A DNA stretch of 64,000 bases from DATHTS01 sp965219305. Lineage in GTDB: Bacteria > Acidobacteriota > Blastocatellia > Pyrinomonadales > Pyrinomonadaceae. This document shows, in pieces, positions 43,221 to 52,427 of this stretch. The stretch lies in contig OZ244725.1 of the NCBI GenBank assembly GCA_965219305.1, positions 2,356,001 through 2,420,000 of the forward strand, read 5' to 3'. The position numbers and the translations under genes were made by a program. The notes beneath the pieces were generated by a model. It worked only from the letters and a program-made list of their open reading frames with translations, had not been told where the DNA came from and did not search any database. Every line of letters starts with the position of its first letter. Positions within the stretch are counted from its first letter, which is position 1.

Positions 43221-43294
43221 AGTTGTCAGTTCTCGGCTGTCGGTTGTCAGTTATTTAGCTCATTCAATTGATAACTAATAACTGACAACCGACA
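43221..43294. repeat. Foldback repeat upstream of yicC
   Basis: TGTCGGTTGTCAGTTAT (43238-43254) and its exact complement (43278-43294), preceded by a related AGTTGTCAGTT at 43221. It lies between divergent genes just before the yicC start, so it may affect the leader rather than terminate. Confidence 0.75.
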
Positions 43295-43316
43295 ATCTCT
43301 TTGCTAGAATTCCTTT

Positions 43317-44195
43317 ATGAAATCAATGACCGGATACGGACGCGGCGCGGAACAAAACGAGAATGATACCGTTGCCGTCGAACTGAAAACCGTCAACAAT
43401 CGTTTTCTCGATATAAACGTGCGCTTGCCGAACGAATTGCAGGCGTTTGAAGCCGACATCAAACGCATTATTACAAATCGTCTGTCACGCGGCAGAGTTG
43501 ATGTCAATTTGCAGTTGGAACGCGAAGAAGTTATCAATTACGAACTGAACCGCCCGATGATCGCGGGATATTTGGAAGCGTTGCGGCAGATTCAGGAAGA
43601 GTTTGAAATCGGCGGAGAACCTGATTTAAATGTCATCGTGCGTCTGCCGAACGCTTTGCAAACGAAAAAAGAAGAACTCGGCGACGAAACGAAAAATGCA
43701 ATCGAAGCCGCGTTAAATAATGCGCTCGATGAACTCGAAAAAATGCGCGAAGCGGAAGGCGAATCTCTTTTTAAAGAATTGGAAATGCGTCTTTCGGGAA
43801 TCGAAAATCAATTGCCGACGATCGAAAAAGAAGCCGACAATGTAACCGAAGAATATCGCGGACGTTTGAGCAAAAAGATCGAAGAACTTTTGTCAAAAAC
43901 CGACGCGCAGATCGAATTGGACGAAGCGCGTCTGGCGCAGGAAGTCGCGTATTTGGCGAATCGGAGCGACATTACAGAAGAAATCACGCGCCTGAAAATT
44001 CACATCGAACAATTCCGCCAAATTATGAAAGAAGAAAACGAGGTTGGCAAACGGCTCGATTTTCTAACGCAGGAACTAAACCGCGAAGCAAACACGATCG
44101 CGTCGAAAACACAAAATATCACAATCAAAGAAGCGTCTTTGACGATAAAATCGGAAATTGAAAAGATACGCGAACAAATTCAGAATGTGGAATAA
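43317..44195 (+). CDS. yicC: YicC family endoribonuclease-like protein
   Basis: A 292-residue cytosolic protein of the YicC family, beginning MKSMTGYGRGAEQNENDTVA and NNRFLDINVRLPNELQAFEA, and ending TLTIKSEIEKIREQIQNVE; the pattern RSDITEEITRLKIHIEQFR near 225-245 is diagnostic. In E. coli YicC is an RNase that affects sRNA stability. It is close to gmk and rpoZ, which are commonly linked to yicC in many bacteria, here on the opposite strand. Confidence 0.93.
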   Translation: MKSMTGYGRGAEQNENDTVAVELKTVNNRFLDINVRLPNELQAFEADIKRIITNRLSRGRVDVNLQLEREEVINYELNRPMIAGYLEALRQIQEEFEIGGEPDLNVIVRLPNALQTKKEELGDETKNAIEAALNNALDELEKMREAEGESLFKELEMRLSGIENQLPTIEKEADNVTEEYRGRLSKKIEELLSKTDAQIELDEARLAQEVAYLANRSDITEEITRLKIHIEQFRQIMKEENEVGKRLDFLTQELNREANTIASKTQNITIKEASLTIKSEIEKIREQIQNVE

Positions 44196-44255
44196 TTTGA
44201 AAGCCGATAAACAAACACTAAATAAACGAAAATTTGGAAATCTATAAACTATTAA

Positions 44256-44315
44256 CTATCAATTATCATCTATATTTTTTATTAATTTCAGCAAAATATA
44301 GATGATAATTGATAG
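44256..44315. repeat. Perfect foldback repeat, 20-bp arms
   Basis: CTATCAATTATCATCTATAT (44256-44275) and its exact complement at 44296-44315 around a 20-nt spacer. It lies between yicC and the next gene on the same strand. Confidence 0.85.
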
Positions 44316-44345
44316 ATTGATTTCGTGTAATTTTGATTTGAGAAA

Positions 44346-44780
44346 ATGCGTCTGTCAGAAAATTCCAAAAAACGGCTTGAAGAATTTGCAAAAGCGTTTT
44401 TCCGAAATGAACTTGAAAGTCTGCCGGAAATGATAATTTACGCCAAACGCGGTGCGGATTTGTTGACAAAAACTTTAAATGTTCAAGGAATTACGCTCGG
44501 AAAATATGTTTTCTTAAAGCCGTCGTTGATCTGGCTTAACGAGCGAAAACAAATCTGCGCCCCGAAATGGCTGATCGCTCACGAATACGCGCACGTTTTG
44601 CAATATCGCAAACTCGGAACGATGAAGTTTTTGCTGACTTATTTCAGAGATTTTTGGCGCGGTCTGAAACGCTTTGAAAAGTGGGATTTTAACGCGCGGC
44701 TTGAAGCATATCTGGAAATCTCACACGAAATTGAAGCACGTCATTTTGAAAACGAATACTTAAAATGGCTGGAAAAATAA
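44346..44780 (+). CDS. Putative zincin metallopeptidase (DUF4157-like)
   Basis: A 144-residue protein with a gluzincin-type motif WLIAHEYAHVLQYRKLG (HEYAH, near residue 79) and a downstream acidic residue in ARLEAYLEISHEIEARHFE that could complete the site. No signal peptide. It resembles small DUF4157-type putative peptidases, but activity is not established. It is followed by a hairpin shared with rpoZ. Confidence 0.7.
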   Translation: MRLSENSKKRLEEFAKAFFRNELESLPEMIIYAKRGADLLTKTLNVQGITLGKYVFLKPSLIWLNERKQICAPKWLIAHEYAHVLQYRKLGTMKFLLTYFRDFWRGLKRFEKWDFNARLEAYLEISHEIEARHFENEYLKWLEK

Positions 44781-44821
44781 AAAAGCAAAAGCCAAACCGA
44801 AGGTCTTAACTTTTGCTTTTT
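44780..44821. terminator. Bidirectional terminator between the zincin gene and rpoZ
   Basis: AAAAAGCAAAAG (44780-44791) pairs with CTTTTGCTTTTT (44810-44821) around an 18-nt loop, with T-runs on both strands, between two convergent genes. Confidence 0.8.
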
Positions 44822-44839
44822 GCCTTTTTAATTTTGCCT

Positions 44840-45076
44840 TTACCGTTTTTTGTTCGTGTATTCGAATTCGACTTTTCCGGCTTGAAATTCTCTCATCGCA
44901 ATGCGCGTCGGGCGTTCCGTGCGCGGATTGGCGTCAATTTTCGGATGTGCGCCGCGCTGTAATTGCTTACTGCGTTGGGCGGCGATCAAAATTAAGCGAT
45001 ATTTGGAATTAACTTCATTGTGTAATTCCTCGGTGTCCATTGATTCGTCTTTTTCTGCGTCAGTTTGTTGTCCCAT
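44840..45076 (-). CDS. rpoZ: DNA-directed RNA polymerase omega subunit
   Basis: The small omega subunit stabilises beta-prime and RNAP assembly. The 78-residue product has the core SKYRLILIAAQRSKQLQRGA followed by HPKID, and the C-terminal TRIAMREFQAGKVEFEY, as in acidobacterial omegas. Directly follows gmk by 2 bp, the classic gmk-rpoZ pair. Confidence 0.9.
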   Translation of the reverse strand: MGQQTDAEKDESMDTEELHNEVNSKYRLILIAAQRSKQLQRGAHPKIDANPRTERPTRIAMREFQAGKVEFEYTNKKR

Positions 45077-45078
45077 AA

Positions 45079-45708
45079 TTATTTTTCTAAAACTCCTGTC
45101 GAGTCGAAACTTAAAATTATATCGCGTATCAGGCGGTTTTGTCTAGCACATTTTAATCTTTCCGCCGTAATTATTGATTTTAAATCGCTCACCGCTTTTT
45201 CGATCTCGTCGTTTATCACGGCGTAATCGAATTCCGCAAAATTTTCGACTTCCATTTTCGCGTTTCTCAAACGCAACGCCAAATCTTTATCGCTCTCGGT
45301 TTGTCTGGCGATTAGGCGTTTCCGCAAAACTTCGTAAGACGGCGGCAAAATAAAAATACTGACGGCGTGCGGCGATTTTTTCAAAACGATCTCCGCGCCT
45401 TGAACATCAATTTCCAAAATAATATCGCGCCCGTTCTCCAACTCGTTTTCGACTTGTTTTATAGAAGTCCCGTAAAAATTCCCGTGAACCGTCGCAAATT
45501 CCAGAAATTCACCGGCTTTTACCTTTTCTTTGAATTCTTCAACAGAAACGAAAAAATAATCTTTGCCGGGTGTTTCTCCGGGACGCATTTCTCTTGTTGT
45601 AAAAGAAACCGAATAGCCGATATTCCGAGCGGTTTTCAAAATTTCCCGAATCAAAGTGCCTTTGCCGCCGCCGGATGGTGAACTAATAATGAATAAAATC
45701 CCTTGCAT
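45079..45708 (-). CDS. gmk: Guanylate kinase
   Basis: Phosphorylates GMP to GDP with ATP. Has the P-loop SSPSGGGKGTLI at residues 8-19, the GMP-binding SFTTREMRPGETPGKDYFFV with R and Y contacts, the TSIKQVENELENG loop, DIQVDVQGA-like ILEIDVQGAEIV and the lid R-rich segment KRLIARQTESDKDLALRL. 209 residues, normal. Upstream of rpoZ and divergent to guaA, so purine nucleotide genes cluster here. Confidence 0.95.
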   Translation of the reverse strand: MQGILFIISSPSGGGKGTLIREILKTARNIGYSVSFTTREMRPGETPGKDYFFVSVEEFKEKVKAGEFLEFATVHGNFYGTSIKQVENELENGRDIILEIDVQGAEIVLKKSPHAVSIFILPPSYEVLRKRLIARQTESDKDLALRLRNAKMEVENFAEFDYAVINDEIEKAVSDLKSIITAERLKCARQNRLIRDIILSFDSTGVLEK

Positions 45709-45957
45709 TATTAAAGGCTTTGATTTTATTGGTAATTTCTCGAGTTAGCAAATTCGAGCAGAAAAAATATTTGAGCAAAACGTCAAAAACACGCAGTTTT
45801 TCTTACGCTTAAACTTTTATTGATAAATAACAAATAAAAAGTATCAAACTAAATATAGTTGGATTTTTCATAGTTACTTCAAAGTTATTTTCAATCTTGT
45901 CTTACTCAAAATAAAAAGAATTTTGCAATTGAATTTTTCACAAGTTTTAACACAAGT

Positions 45958-45963
45958 TATAAT
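45958..45963 (+). promoter_or_regulatory. -10 element of guaA
   Basis: A consensus TATAAT lies 33 bp upstream of the guaA start. The -35 is weak (TTCACA about 15-16 bp upstream). No purine riboswitch is recognisable in the 287-bp divergent gap with gmk. Confidence 0.5.
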
Positions 45964-45995
45964 CTTTTCTTTATCAAACTTTGGAGAGATTCATT

Positions 45996-47541
45996 TTGCA
46001 ACACGAACTTATATTAATTCTCGATTTCGGCTCGCAATATACGCAGTTGATCGCCAGACGCGTGCGTGAGCATGGCGTTTACTGCGAGATTGTGCCGTTT
46101 CATTATTCTTTGGACAAAATCCTCGAACAAAATCCGAAAGGCGTGATTCTTTCGGGCGGACCGAATTCGGTTTATGAAGAAGATGCGCCGCAGGTTGACG
46201 CGGATTTTTACGGGAAAATTGACGCGCCGATTCTCGGGATTTGTTACGGAATGCAGCTTTTGGCGAAAGATTTGAAAGGCGAAGTTTCGCCTTCGGATGT
46301 GCGCGAATACGGACACGCGAAGCTGAAAGTTTTGAGCGGCGAGACCGAACTTTTTGCCGATTTGCCGTTTGAATTAGACGTTTGGATGAGCCACGGCGAC
46401 CACGTGACGAGCTTGCCCGAAGGTTTCCGACAGACGGCGACGACGGGCGAAGTCGTGACGGCGATGGAGAATAAAGACGAACAGATTTACGCCGTCCAGT
46501 TTCACCCGGAAGTCGCGCACACGCCTTTGGGCAAGGAAGTTTTGCGAAATTTTCTGTTTAATATCTGCGGTGCAAAAGGCGATTGGACTTCAAAACAATT
46601 TATCACGGAAGAAGTCGAAAAAATCCGCGTGATTGTCGGCGAAAACGATAACGTCGTCTGCGGGCTTTCGGGCGGCGTTGATTCGACCGTCGCGGCGGTT
46701 TTAGTCCAGCAAGCAATCGGCGACCGGCAAACGTGCATTTTCGTCAATAATGGTCTGCTTCGCGCCGGCGAATTTGAGGAAACTCTGCAAATTTACAAAG
46801 ACAATCTCCATTTAAACGTCATCGGCGTTGACGCTTCGGCGAAGTTTTACGAAGTCTTAAATGATGTCACCGATCCCGAACTCAAACGCAAAGCCATCGG
46901 CGCGAAATTCATAGACGTTTTCGACGCGGAAGCGACAAAAATCGGCGACGTAAAATATCTCGTGCAGGGAACGCTTTATCCAGATGTCATCGAATCGGTG
47001 AGTTTGCGCGGCTCAAGCGTAACGATAAAATCGCACCACAACGTCGGCGGTCTGCCGGAAAAAATGAATCTCAAACTGATCGAACCGCTCCGCGAACTTT
47101 TCAAAGATGAAGTGCGCTTGATCGGCAAAGATTTAGATATTCCCGACGAAATTCTCCAACGTCATCCGTTTCCCGGTCCCGGATTAGGCGTAAGAATTTT
47201 AGGCGACATCACGCCCGAAAAAGTCGAACTTCTGCAAAAAGCCGACAAAATTTTCATCGAAGAATTGCACAATTTCGATCTCTACAAAGAAGTCTGGCAA
47301 GCCTTCGCCGTTCTTTTGCCGATTCAATCGGTCGGCGTAATGGGCGATTTTAGAACTTACGAAAAAACAATCGCTCTTCGCGCCGTAACTTCGACCGACG
47401 GAATGACGGCAGACTGGGCAAAACTTCCGCACGAATTTCTCCAAGCTGTTTCATCAAGAATCACTTCAGAAATCAGAGGAATCAACCGCGTAGTTTACGA
47501 CATTTCATCGAAGCCGCCAAGCACGATTGAGTGGGAATGAT
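45996..47541 (+). CDS. guaA: GMP synthase (glutamine-hydrolysing)
   Basis: Converts XMP to GMP using glutamine and ATP. The class I glutaminase domain has ILDFGSQYTQLIARRVRE, PILGICYGMQLLAK (nucleophile Cys) and VQFHPEVAHTP; the ATP-pyrophosphatase domain has the P-loop CGLSGGVDSTVAAVLV; the C-terminal dimerisation part ends VYDISSKPPSTIEWE. I choose TTG 45996 after GGAGAG (45984-45989) rather than the TTG at 45981, which would put SD inside the gene; the N-terminus is then MQHELILILDFG. The last 27 bases recur at 48618-48644. Confidence 0.95.
47515..47541 (+). repeat. Direct repeat, copy 1 (guaA 3' end)
   Basis: The last 27 bases of guaA including the stop (ending AGTGGGAATGA) are identical to 48618-48644. 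The two copies bracket a single gene. Confidence 0.93.
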
Positions 47542-47614
47542 GTTTTTTACAGTCCGTGAAAAATTAGCATTCGAATTTGTTTTGAAATATATTCGTACGG
47601 ACACAAAATAACTT

Positions 47615-48568
47615 ATGAAAATCATAATTCCCGGCGGAAGCGGACAGGTTGGACAGATTTTAGCACGCGCTTTTGAAGCGGACGGACACGACGTTATGAT
47701 TCTGAGCCGCAGCGACAAAAATGCTCAATTTAAGACTGCTGTTTGGGACGCGAAAAATCTCGGAAATTGGGCGCGGGAATTTGAAAATGCGGATGTCATC
47801 ATCAATCTCGCCGGAAGAAGCGTAAATTGCCGATACAATGATGAGAATCGCCGTCAGATGCTGGAATCGCGTGTTGATTCGACGAAAATTGTCGGGGAAG
47901 CAATTGCCAGAGCTGAAAATCCGCCAAAAATCTGGCTTCAGGCAAGCACAGCAACGATTTACGCACATCGGTTCGATGCGCCTAATGACGAAATAACGGG
48001 AATTATCGGCGGCGAAGAAAAAGATGCGCCCGACACTTGGAATTTTAGTATAAAAGTTGCGAAAAGCTGGGAAAAAGCGGCAAACGACGCCGTCACCCCG
48101 AAAACGCGGAAAATTCTCCTGCGCTCGGCGATGGTGATGAGTCCAGACGCGGACGGCATTTTTGATGTGATGCTCGGTCTCGTCAAAAAGGGTTTAGGCG
48201 GAACTGCCGGAAGCGGACGACAGTATATTTCCTGGATTCACGATCAGGATTTTATTCGCGCCGTTTATTGGCTGATTGAACGAAAAAATTTCGCCGGCGC
48301 AGTTAATATTTCATCGCCGAATCCTTTGCCGAATTCCGAGTTTATGCGGATTTTCCGCGAAGCGTGGGGAACGAGAATCGGTCTTCCTGCGACAGAATTA
48401 ATGCTTGAAATCGGCGCGTTTTTTATGCGGACGGAAACCGAACTAATATTGAAAAGCCGCCGCGTCGTACCGACAAGAATGCTTGAATCCGGTTTTGAGT
48501 TTGAATTTGCCGATTGGAAAAAAGCGGCGAAAAATCTATGCGAAAGATGGCGCGAAATGTATGACTGA
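47615..48568 (+). CDS. TIGR01777-type NAD(P)-dependent epimerase (SDR39U1 family)
   Basis: A 317-residue atypical short-chain dehydrogenase. N-terminal nucleotide-binding IIPGGSGQVGQILARAFEAD (GxxGxxG), VIINLAGRSVNCRYNDENRR, STATIYAHRFDAP and ISWIHDQDFIRAVYWLIE fit the SDR39U1/TIGR01777 family (YfcH-like), and the C-terminal DUF1731-like TELILKSRRVVPTRMLESGF supports it. Substrate is unknown. The gene lies exactly between the two direct repeats derived from the guaA 3' end, so it may be a passenger of an insertion. Confidence 0.9.
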   Translation: MKIIIPGGSGQVGQILARAFEADGHDVMILSRSDKNAQFKTAVWDAKNLGNWAREFENADVIINLAGRSVNCRYNDENRRQMLESRVDSTKIVGEAIARAENPPKIWLQASTATIYAHRFDAPNDEITGIIGGEEKDAPDTWNFSIKVAKSWEKAANDAVTPKTRKILLRSAMVMSPDADGIFDVMLGLVKKGLGGTAGSGRQYISWIHDQDFIRAVYWLIERKNFAGAVNISSPNPLPNSEFMRIFREAWGTRIGLPATELMLEIGAFFMRTETELILKSRRVVPTRMLESGFEFEFADWKKAAKNLCERWREMYD

Positions 48569-48617
48569 TCTGAGTTATGCCTTGATTGCCAAATGCTCAA
48601 AACATTATTTATCAAAA

Positions 48618-48644
48618 CCGCCAAGCACGATTGAGTGGGAATGA
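48618..48644 (+). repeat. Direct repeat, copy 2 (guaA 3' end)
   Basis: Identical over 27 bases to the end of guaA, with weak similarity for about 10 more bases on the 5' side (TTTCATC against TTTTATC). The repeated end still spells the last guaA codons and stop. Confidence 0.93.
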
Positions 48645-48689
48645 AAAAAGCTGAAAATTTAATTGATTTTGTAATGATAAAACTGAAGT

Positions 48690-48740
48690 TACTTGATCAC
48701 GTTTAAAATTACTTGCGTGTAGATTTTTATTTCAATATAC
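48690..48740 (-). repeat. Possible vestige of an IS4-type 3' end
   Basis: CTTGCGTGTAGATTTTT (48712-48728) also occurs at 15802-15818 within the transposase C-terminus of the IS4 element (coding KIYTQA). The flanking bases are only loosely similar. It lies just outside the second guaA repeat. The match is short, so confidence is low. Confidence 0.35.
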
Positions 48741-48847
48741 TTTTAATAACTTCTGAAAAAATTTGTAATATAAATCCGAATTAATCAAAAGCAAAATTCG
48801 TCAGGTCAAACATTATTGATCTTATTACACCTAACTTTTGAAGTTTG

Positions 48848-48881
48848 AAAATCATTTACGTTGTAAATTTCAAAATGATTT
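48848..48881 (+). promoter_or_regulatory. Leader hairpin before the secreted protein gene
   Basis: AAAATCATTT and AAATGATTTT form a 10-bp AT stem in the leader, followed by the strong SD GGGGGAGAG at 48892-48900. It could affect mRNA stability. No known riboswitch fits. The rest of the 340-bp gap holds only the guaA repeat and the IS4-like trace. Confidence 0.4.
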
Positions 48882-48908
48882 TTGCGAAAAAGGGGGAGAG
48901 TTATATAA

Positions 48909-50003
48909 ATGTCATATTCAAAATCAAAAAAAGGTTATGCGGTTGGTCTGTTATTTACACTATTAGTGATTTTCATATCAATTTCCGGCGTAAAGACCGT
49001 CAATGCTCAACTTATCGGAATTGTCCAACCGAAAGCGACGTTGGTAGATGTTTCGGAAACAGAAGCTTCTGAGGCGGTGCAAAATACGTTTTACGAATTG
49101 ATGAAATCCGGCACGATTGACGTGGTTGCTATTGAATCGCGTCTGCCGATTCAGGTTATGCCGGAAGCCAAGCAAAAAGGCATTCAATATATTTTGTATT
49201 CGACGCTTACGCAGACGAGGAAGAAAAGCGGCGGCGGTTTTTTAGGCAAAATCACAAATCGGGTTGCCAATACGGTATCGAGAAATATTCCTTACGGAAG
49301 CAATACCGGCGAGCAGGTCGCTCGCGACGTTGCGGCGGAAACATTAATTACGGTTTCCAGTATGGCAAATAATATTAAGGCTAAAGATGAACTAATGCTG
49401 GAATATAAATTGGTCAATGCCGGAGATTCTAAAGTCTTAGTCTCAAATTCTGTTAAAGATGTCGCCAAAGAAAACGGCGAAGATATTTTAACGAAAATGA
49501 TCGAATCGGCGGCAAATGAAATTTTGACAAATGTAGTTTCTTCGGGAGTAAAAACAAATACGGTCAAAAATTCTCCGGCAAATAAAACTGCTCAGAATGC
49601 CGTTCAAGCTCCGGTGAGCAAAGAGTTAGTTCCTTTTATTAAAGTTATGAACGATGCTTTTGCTAAAGATTACGTGGGCAAAACTATTAGAACAAAAGTT
49701 CGTTTCGTTGCTGCCGGTCAGACGCAAAATTGGGTTTTCGGCGCGATTCCGGCGAATGCGATGAAGGACAAAATGGCGTTCAGAGTGTTTGACGAGGCGA
49801 CAAATAGTTCAGAGGCGACAATGGGTTCGGTGCTTCCGCATATTTTTATGAACAAAGACAACGCCGATTTTATTTTCGGTCTGAAGAAAGGCGACTCTTT
49901 GATTTTGACCGGTTCAACGGTTGTCGGAACACAATCGCTAGGAAACGGCGGAACTTATTCGCAAATTATTTTTGTGGCGACTTCGATAGAAAAAGCTAAG
50001 TAA
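48909..50003 (+). CDS. Secreted protein of unknown function
   Basis: A 364-residue protein with an N-terminal signal (hydrophobic run at about 11-30, ending VNAQ). Residues 35-110 (VSETEASEAVQNTFYELMKS, DVVAIESRLPIQVMPEAKQK) resemble a CsgG/ABC-type lipoprotein-assembly fold seen in acidobacterial exported proteins, followed by GIQYILYSTLTQTRKKSGGG. The second half (about 235-360; FIKVMNDAFAKDYVGKTIRT) is a separate beta-rich domain. I cannot name the family. It has an unusually strong ribosome binding site, so it may be abundant. Confidence 0.75.
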   Translation: MSYSKSKKGYAVGLLFTLLVIFISISGVKTVNAQLIGIVQPKATLVDVSETEASEAVQNTFYELMKSGTIDVVAIESRLPIQVMPEAKQKGIQYILYSTLTQTRKKSGGGFLGKITNRVANTVSRNIPYGSNTGEQVARDVAAETLITVSSMANNIKAKDELMLEYKLVNAGDSKVLVSNSVKDVAKENGEDILTKMIESAANEILTNVVSSGVKTNTVKNSPANKTAQNAVQAPVSKELVPFIKVMNDAFAKDYVGKTIRTKVRFVAAGQTQNWVFGAIPANAMKDKMAFRVFDEATNSSEATMGSVLPHIFMNKDNADFIFGLKKGDSLILTGSTVVGTQSLGNGGTYSQIIFVATSIEKAK

Positions 50004-50084
50004 CAGTTATCATCAACATTTATAAATCGCAGTAAAAGCGTTAAGCTATTGGCTGCGGTTTATTATTTTAAAGGACAAAAAATT

Positions 50085-51038
50085 ATGCAATACAGACAAT
50101 TGGGCGATAGTGATTTAAAGGTTTCAGAGATCAGTTTGGGTTCGTGGCTGACTTATTCGGGCGGCGTTGAGCGGGCGGCGGCGAAGGATTGTGTTGATAA
50201 GGCGTTTGATGTCGGGATTAATTTTATTGACACGGCGAACGTTTACGGCAAAGGTGCGTCGGAAGAGTTTTTGGGCGAAGTTTTAAAAGATCGCCCGCGT
50301 GATTCTTACGTTTTGGCGACAAAGCTCTATTTTCCGATGACCGAAGAAAATTCGGGTTTGTCGCGCGTGCAGGTTCACAAACAGATCAACGATTCTTTGA
50401 AGCGTCTGCAGACCGATTATGTTGATCTTTATCAATGTCATCGCTACGACGAGGAAACGCCGCTCAAGGAGACGATGATCGCGCTGACGGAACTCGTGCA
50501 GGAAGGCAAGGTGCGCTATATCGGTTTCAGCGAATGGAACGCCGAGCAGATCAAAGCGGCGATTGAAATGGTCGGCGTGTCGAAATTCGTTTCGAGCCAG
50601 CCGCAATATTCGATGTTGTGGCGCGAACCGGAAAAGGAAATTTTTCCCGTCTGCGCGGAAAACGGCATCGGGCAGATCGTCTGGTCGCCGCTCGCGCAGG
50701 GCGTTTTGACCGGAAAATATAAAGCCGGACAAGACGTTCCGAAAGATTCACGCGCGGCTAACGACAAAATGAACGTTTTTATTGATCGGCTTTTGGACGA
50801 TGAAATTTTATCGGCGGTCGAAAAATTAAAACCGATTGCCGAAAGCGAAAATCTTTCGATGGCGCAATTGGCTTTAGCGTGGGTTTTGCGCGACGAGCGA
50901 GTTTCTTCGGCGATCATCGGCGCGTCCAAACCCGAACAAGTTGAAGATAACGCAAAGGCTTCGGGCGTAAAATTATCGGCGGAAACTCTGGCGAAGATTG
51001 ACGAAATTCTGGCGGGAATTCCGAAGGAAAACAGTTAA
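50085..51038 (+). CDS. Aldo/keto reductase
   Basis: NADPH-dependent oxidoreductase of the AKR superfamily, similar to YghZ or voltage-gated potassium channel beta subunits. The tetrad is visible: Asp in INFIDTANVYGKG (also the Tyr), Lys in VLATKLYFP and His in DLYQCHRYDEETP. The cofactor loop SPLAQGVLTGKYKAG and IIGASKPEQVEDNA near the C-terminus are typical. ATG 50085 is chosen with the SD AAGGAC rather than the upstream ATG at 50049. 317 residues. Substrate unknown. Confidence 0.92.
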   Translation: MQYRQLGDSDLKVSEISLGSWLTYSGGVERAAAKDCVDKAFDVGINFIDTANVYGKGASEEFLGEVLKDRPRDSYVLATKLYFPMTEENSGLSRVQVHKQINDSLKRLQTDYVDLYQCHRYDEETPLKETMIALTELVQEGKVRYIGFSEWNAEQIKAAIEMVGVSKFVSSQPQYSMLWREPEKEIFPVCAENGIGQIVWSPLAQGVLTGKYKAGQDVPKDSRAANDKMNVFIDRLLDDEILSAVEKLKPIAESENLSMAQLALAWVLRDERVSSAIIGASKPEQVEDNAKASGVKLSAETLAKIDEILAGIPKENS

Positions 51039-51047
51039 GAATATTTA

Positions 51048-51119
51048 GCCTGCGAAATACACGAAAAAGATAAAACATAAATTATTTCTTTTTTCGTTTG
51101 ATTCGTGTATTTCGCGGGC
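51048..51119. repeat. Foldback repeat between aldo/keto reductase and mug
   Basis: GCCTGCGAAATACACGAA (51048-51065) and its inverted copy (51102-51119) match at 17 of 18 positions across a 36-nt AT-rich spacer, between convergent genes. Confidence 0.8.
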
Positions 51120-51123
51120 AAAA

Positions 51124-51672
51124 TTATTGAATATTTTCCCGCACTTCGGCGAATAATTTGGCGAGATCATCTAATTGATAATGGGCGTTGAGTCCGCTCG
51201 GATTCGGCAGCAGCCAGACGTTTGTTTTGCCGATCTTTTCTTCCTGCAAACCTAATTTTGCTTTCGGTTTTTGAAACGCCGTTCGATACGCGCCGATTCC
51301 CAAGACGGCGAGGTTGTTTGGTTTGTATTTTTCGATCTTGCGGACGAGATTTTTTCCGCCCGCGATATATTCTTCTTTTGAAAGTTCGTCGGCGCGTGAA
51401 GTCGTGCGTTTGACGAAGCTCGTGATGCCGTAACCATTTTCAAGGAGTTCGTGTTCTTCCGAAGGATGCAGAATTCTGTCGGTAAATCCGCCAAGATGCA
51501 GAGCTTTCCAAAAACGGTTTCCCGGCTTTGCAAAATGCAATCCGGTCGCGCCAGACCAAATTCCGGGATTTATTCCGCAGAACAAAACTTTCAAATCATA
51601 ATCAATTAAATCTTCCGTCGTGCGGTTTATCGCGTCGCGCAAATCTTCTTTTGAGGGTTTGAAATTTTTCAT
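51124..51672 (-). CDS. mug: G/U mismatch-specific uracil-DNA glycosylase
   Basis: A 182-residue Mug/TDG-type glycosylase that removes uracil or thymine from mismatches. The active-site motif GINPGIWSGATGLHFAKPGN lies near 33-52, with the following RFWKALHLGGFT, and the second motif LLPNPSGLNAH near 155-166. Only the family glycosylase fold is present. No operon partner is evident; it faces the aldo/keto reductase across a foldback repeat. Confidence 0.92.
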   Translation of the reverse strand: MKNFKPSKEDLRDAINRTTEDLIDYDLKVLFCGINPGIWSGATGLHFAKPGNRFWKALHLGGFTDRILHPSEEHELLENGYGITSFVKRTTSRADELSKEEYIAGGKNLVRKIEKYKPNNLAVLGIGAYRTAFQKPKAKLGLQEEKIGKTNVWLLPNPSGLNAHYQLDDLAKLFAEVRENIQ

Positions 51673-51782
51673 AAATTTAATGATACAAATTTTGACGAAA
51701 AAACTTTAGCGTTTCCAGTTGTAATTGAAGAAAAATGTTGACTTTTAAATATTTCGTGCGTAAATTTTGAAAAGAGGATTTT

Positions 51783-52421
51783 ATGAAAAAGATTTTAATT
51801 TCGTTGATTACTTTCGCTCTCGGACTTACGGTTTATTATTTCACCATTCCGAAACAGACGGCAGAAATTCAAGAGTTTACAGCGGTTCAGAAAATTGAGG
51901 AAATGCCGGACATTCAGACTGAAATTTCTATCGAAAAAGAAACGGACGAAAAAGAAACGGAGAATGAAAATCTCAAACCGTTTTTCGATTTGTTTGACGG
52001 CTCGAAAGCGTATGATGAAGAAATGAATTATCAAGGTTTCAGCGGTTGGTTTATTGCTGACGACTTCAAGGGAATGAAAGAAGTTTGGACGATTTTGCTT
52101 AACAGAAATGATGAAAACTCTAAAAACGAAAAACTCATTTGGTCGGCGCATATTTTAACCAATAATCCTGACGGTTCGCCGAACGACGAAGCTGATTTTC
52201 ATTCCATTTCGATCAAAACCGAAAAGGATAAACTGAGTTTCAGGACAAACAAAATTCGCGGTATTGAATACAGATTTGAAGGTAAATTTTTCAAATCCGG
52301 GAAGAATTTTGACGAAGACGAAAAAGTTCTCAAAGGCACTATGCAAAAATTCGTAAAAGGCAAAAAGGTCGCAGAATTTAACGACGATTTTGCTTACAAC
52401 GAACCGCGTTGTTTTCACTAA
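51783..52421 (+). CDS. Membrane-anchored protein of unknown function
   Basis: A 212-residue protein with an N-terminal membrane segment (about 4-22, ILISLITFALGLTVYYF), then an acidic region rich in Glu and Lys (35-65), then a soluble domain of mixed strands (NLKPFFDLFDGSKAYDEEMN, KEVWTILLNRNDENSKNEKL). No known motif. The SD is GAGGATTTTATG, a clear start. Stop is 6 bp before the DinB gene, so the two are likely co-transcribed. Confidence 0.75.
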   Translation: MKKILISLITFALGLTVYYFTIPKQTAEIQEFTAVQKIEEMPDIQTEISIEKETDEKETENENLKPFFDLFDGSKAYDEEMNYQGFSGWFIADDFKGMKEVWTILLNRNDENSKNEKLIWSAHILTNNPDGSPNDEADFHSISIKTEKDKLSFRTNKIRGIEYRFEGKFFKSGKNFDEDEKVLKGTMQKFVKGKKVAEFNDDFAYNEPRCFH

Positions 52422-52427
52422 AAACCG

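Noticed and set aside
45709..45995. Purine riboswitch before guaA
   Set aside because: No conserved loop-loop or three-way-junction bases; only a promoter is seen.
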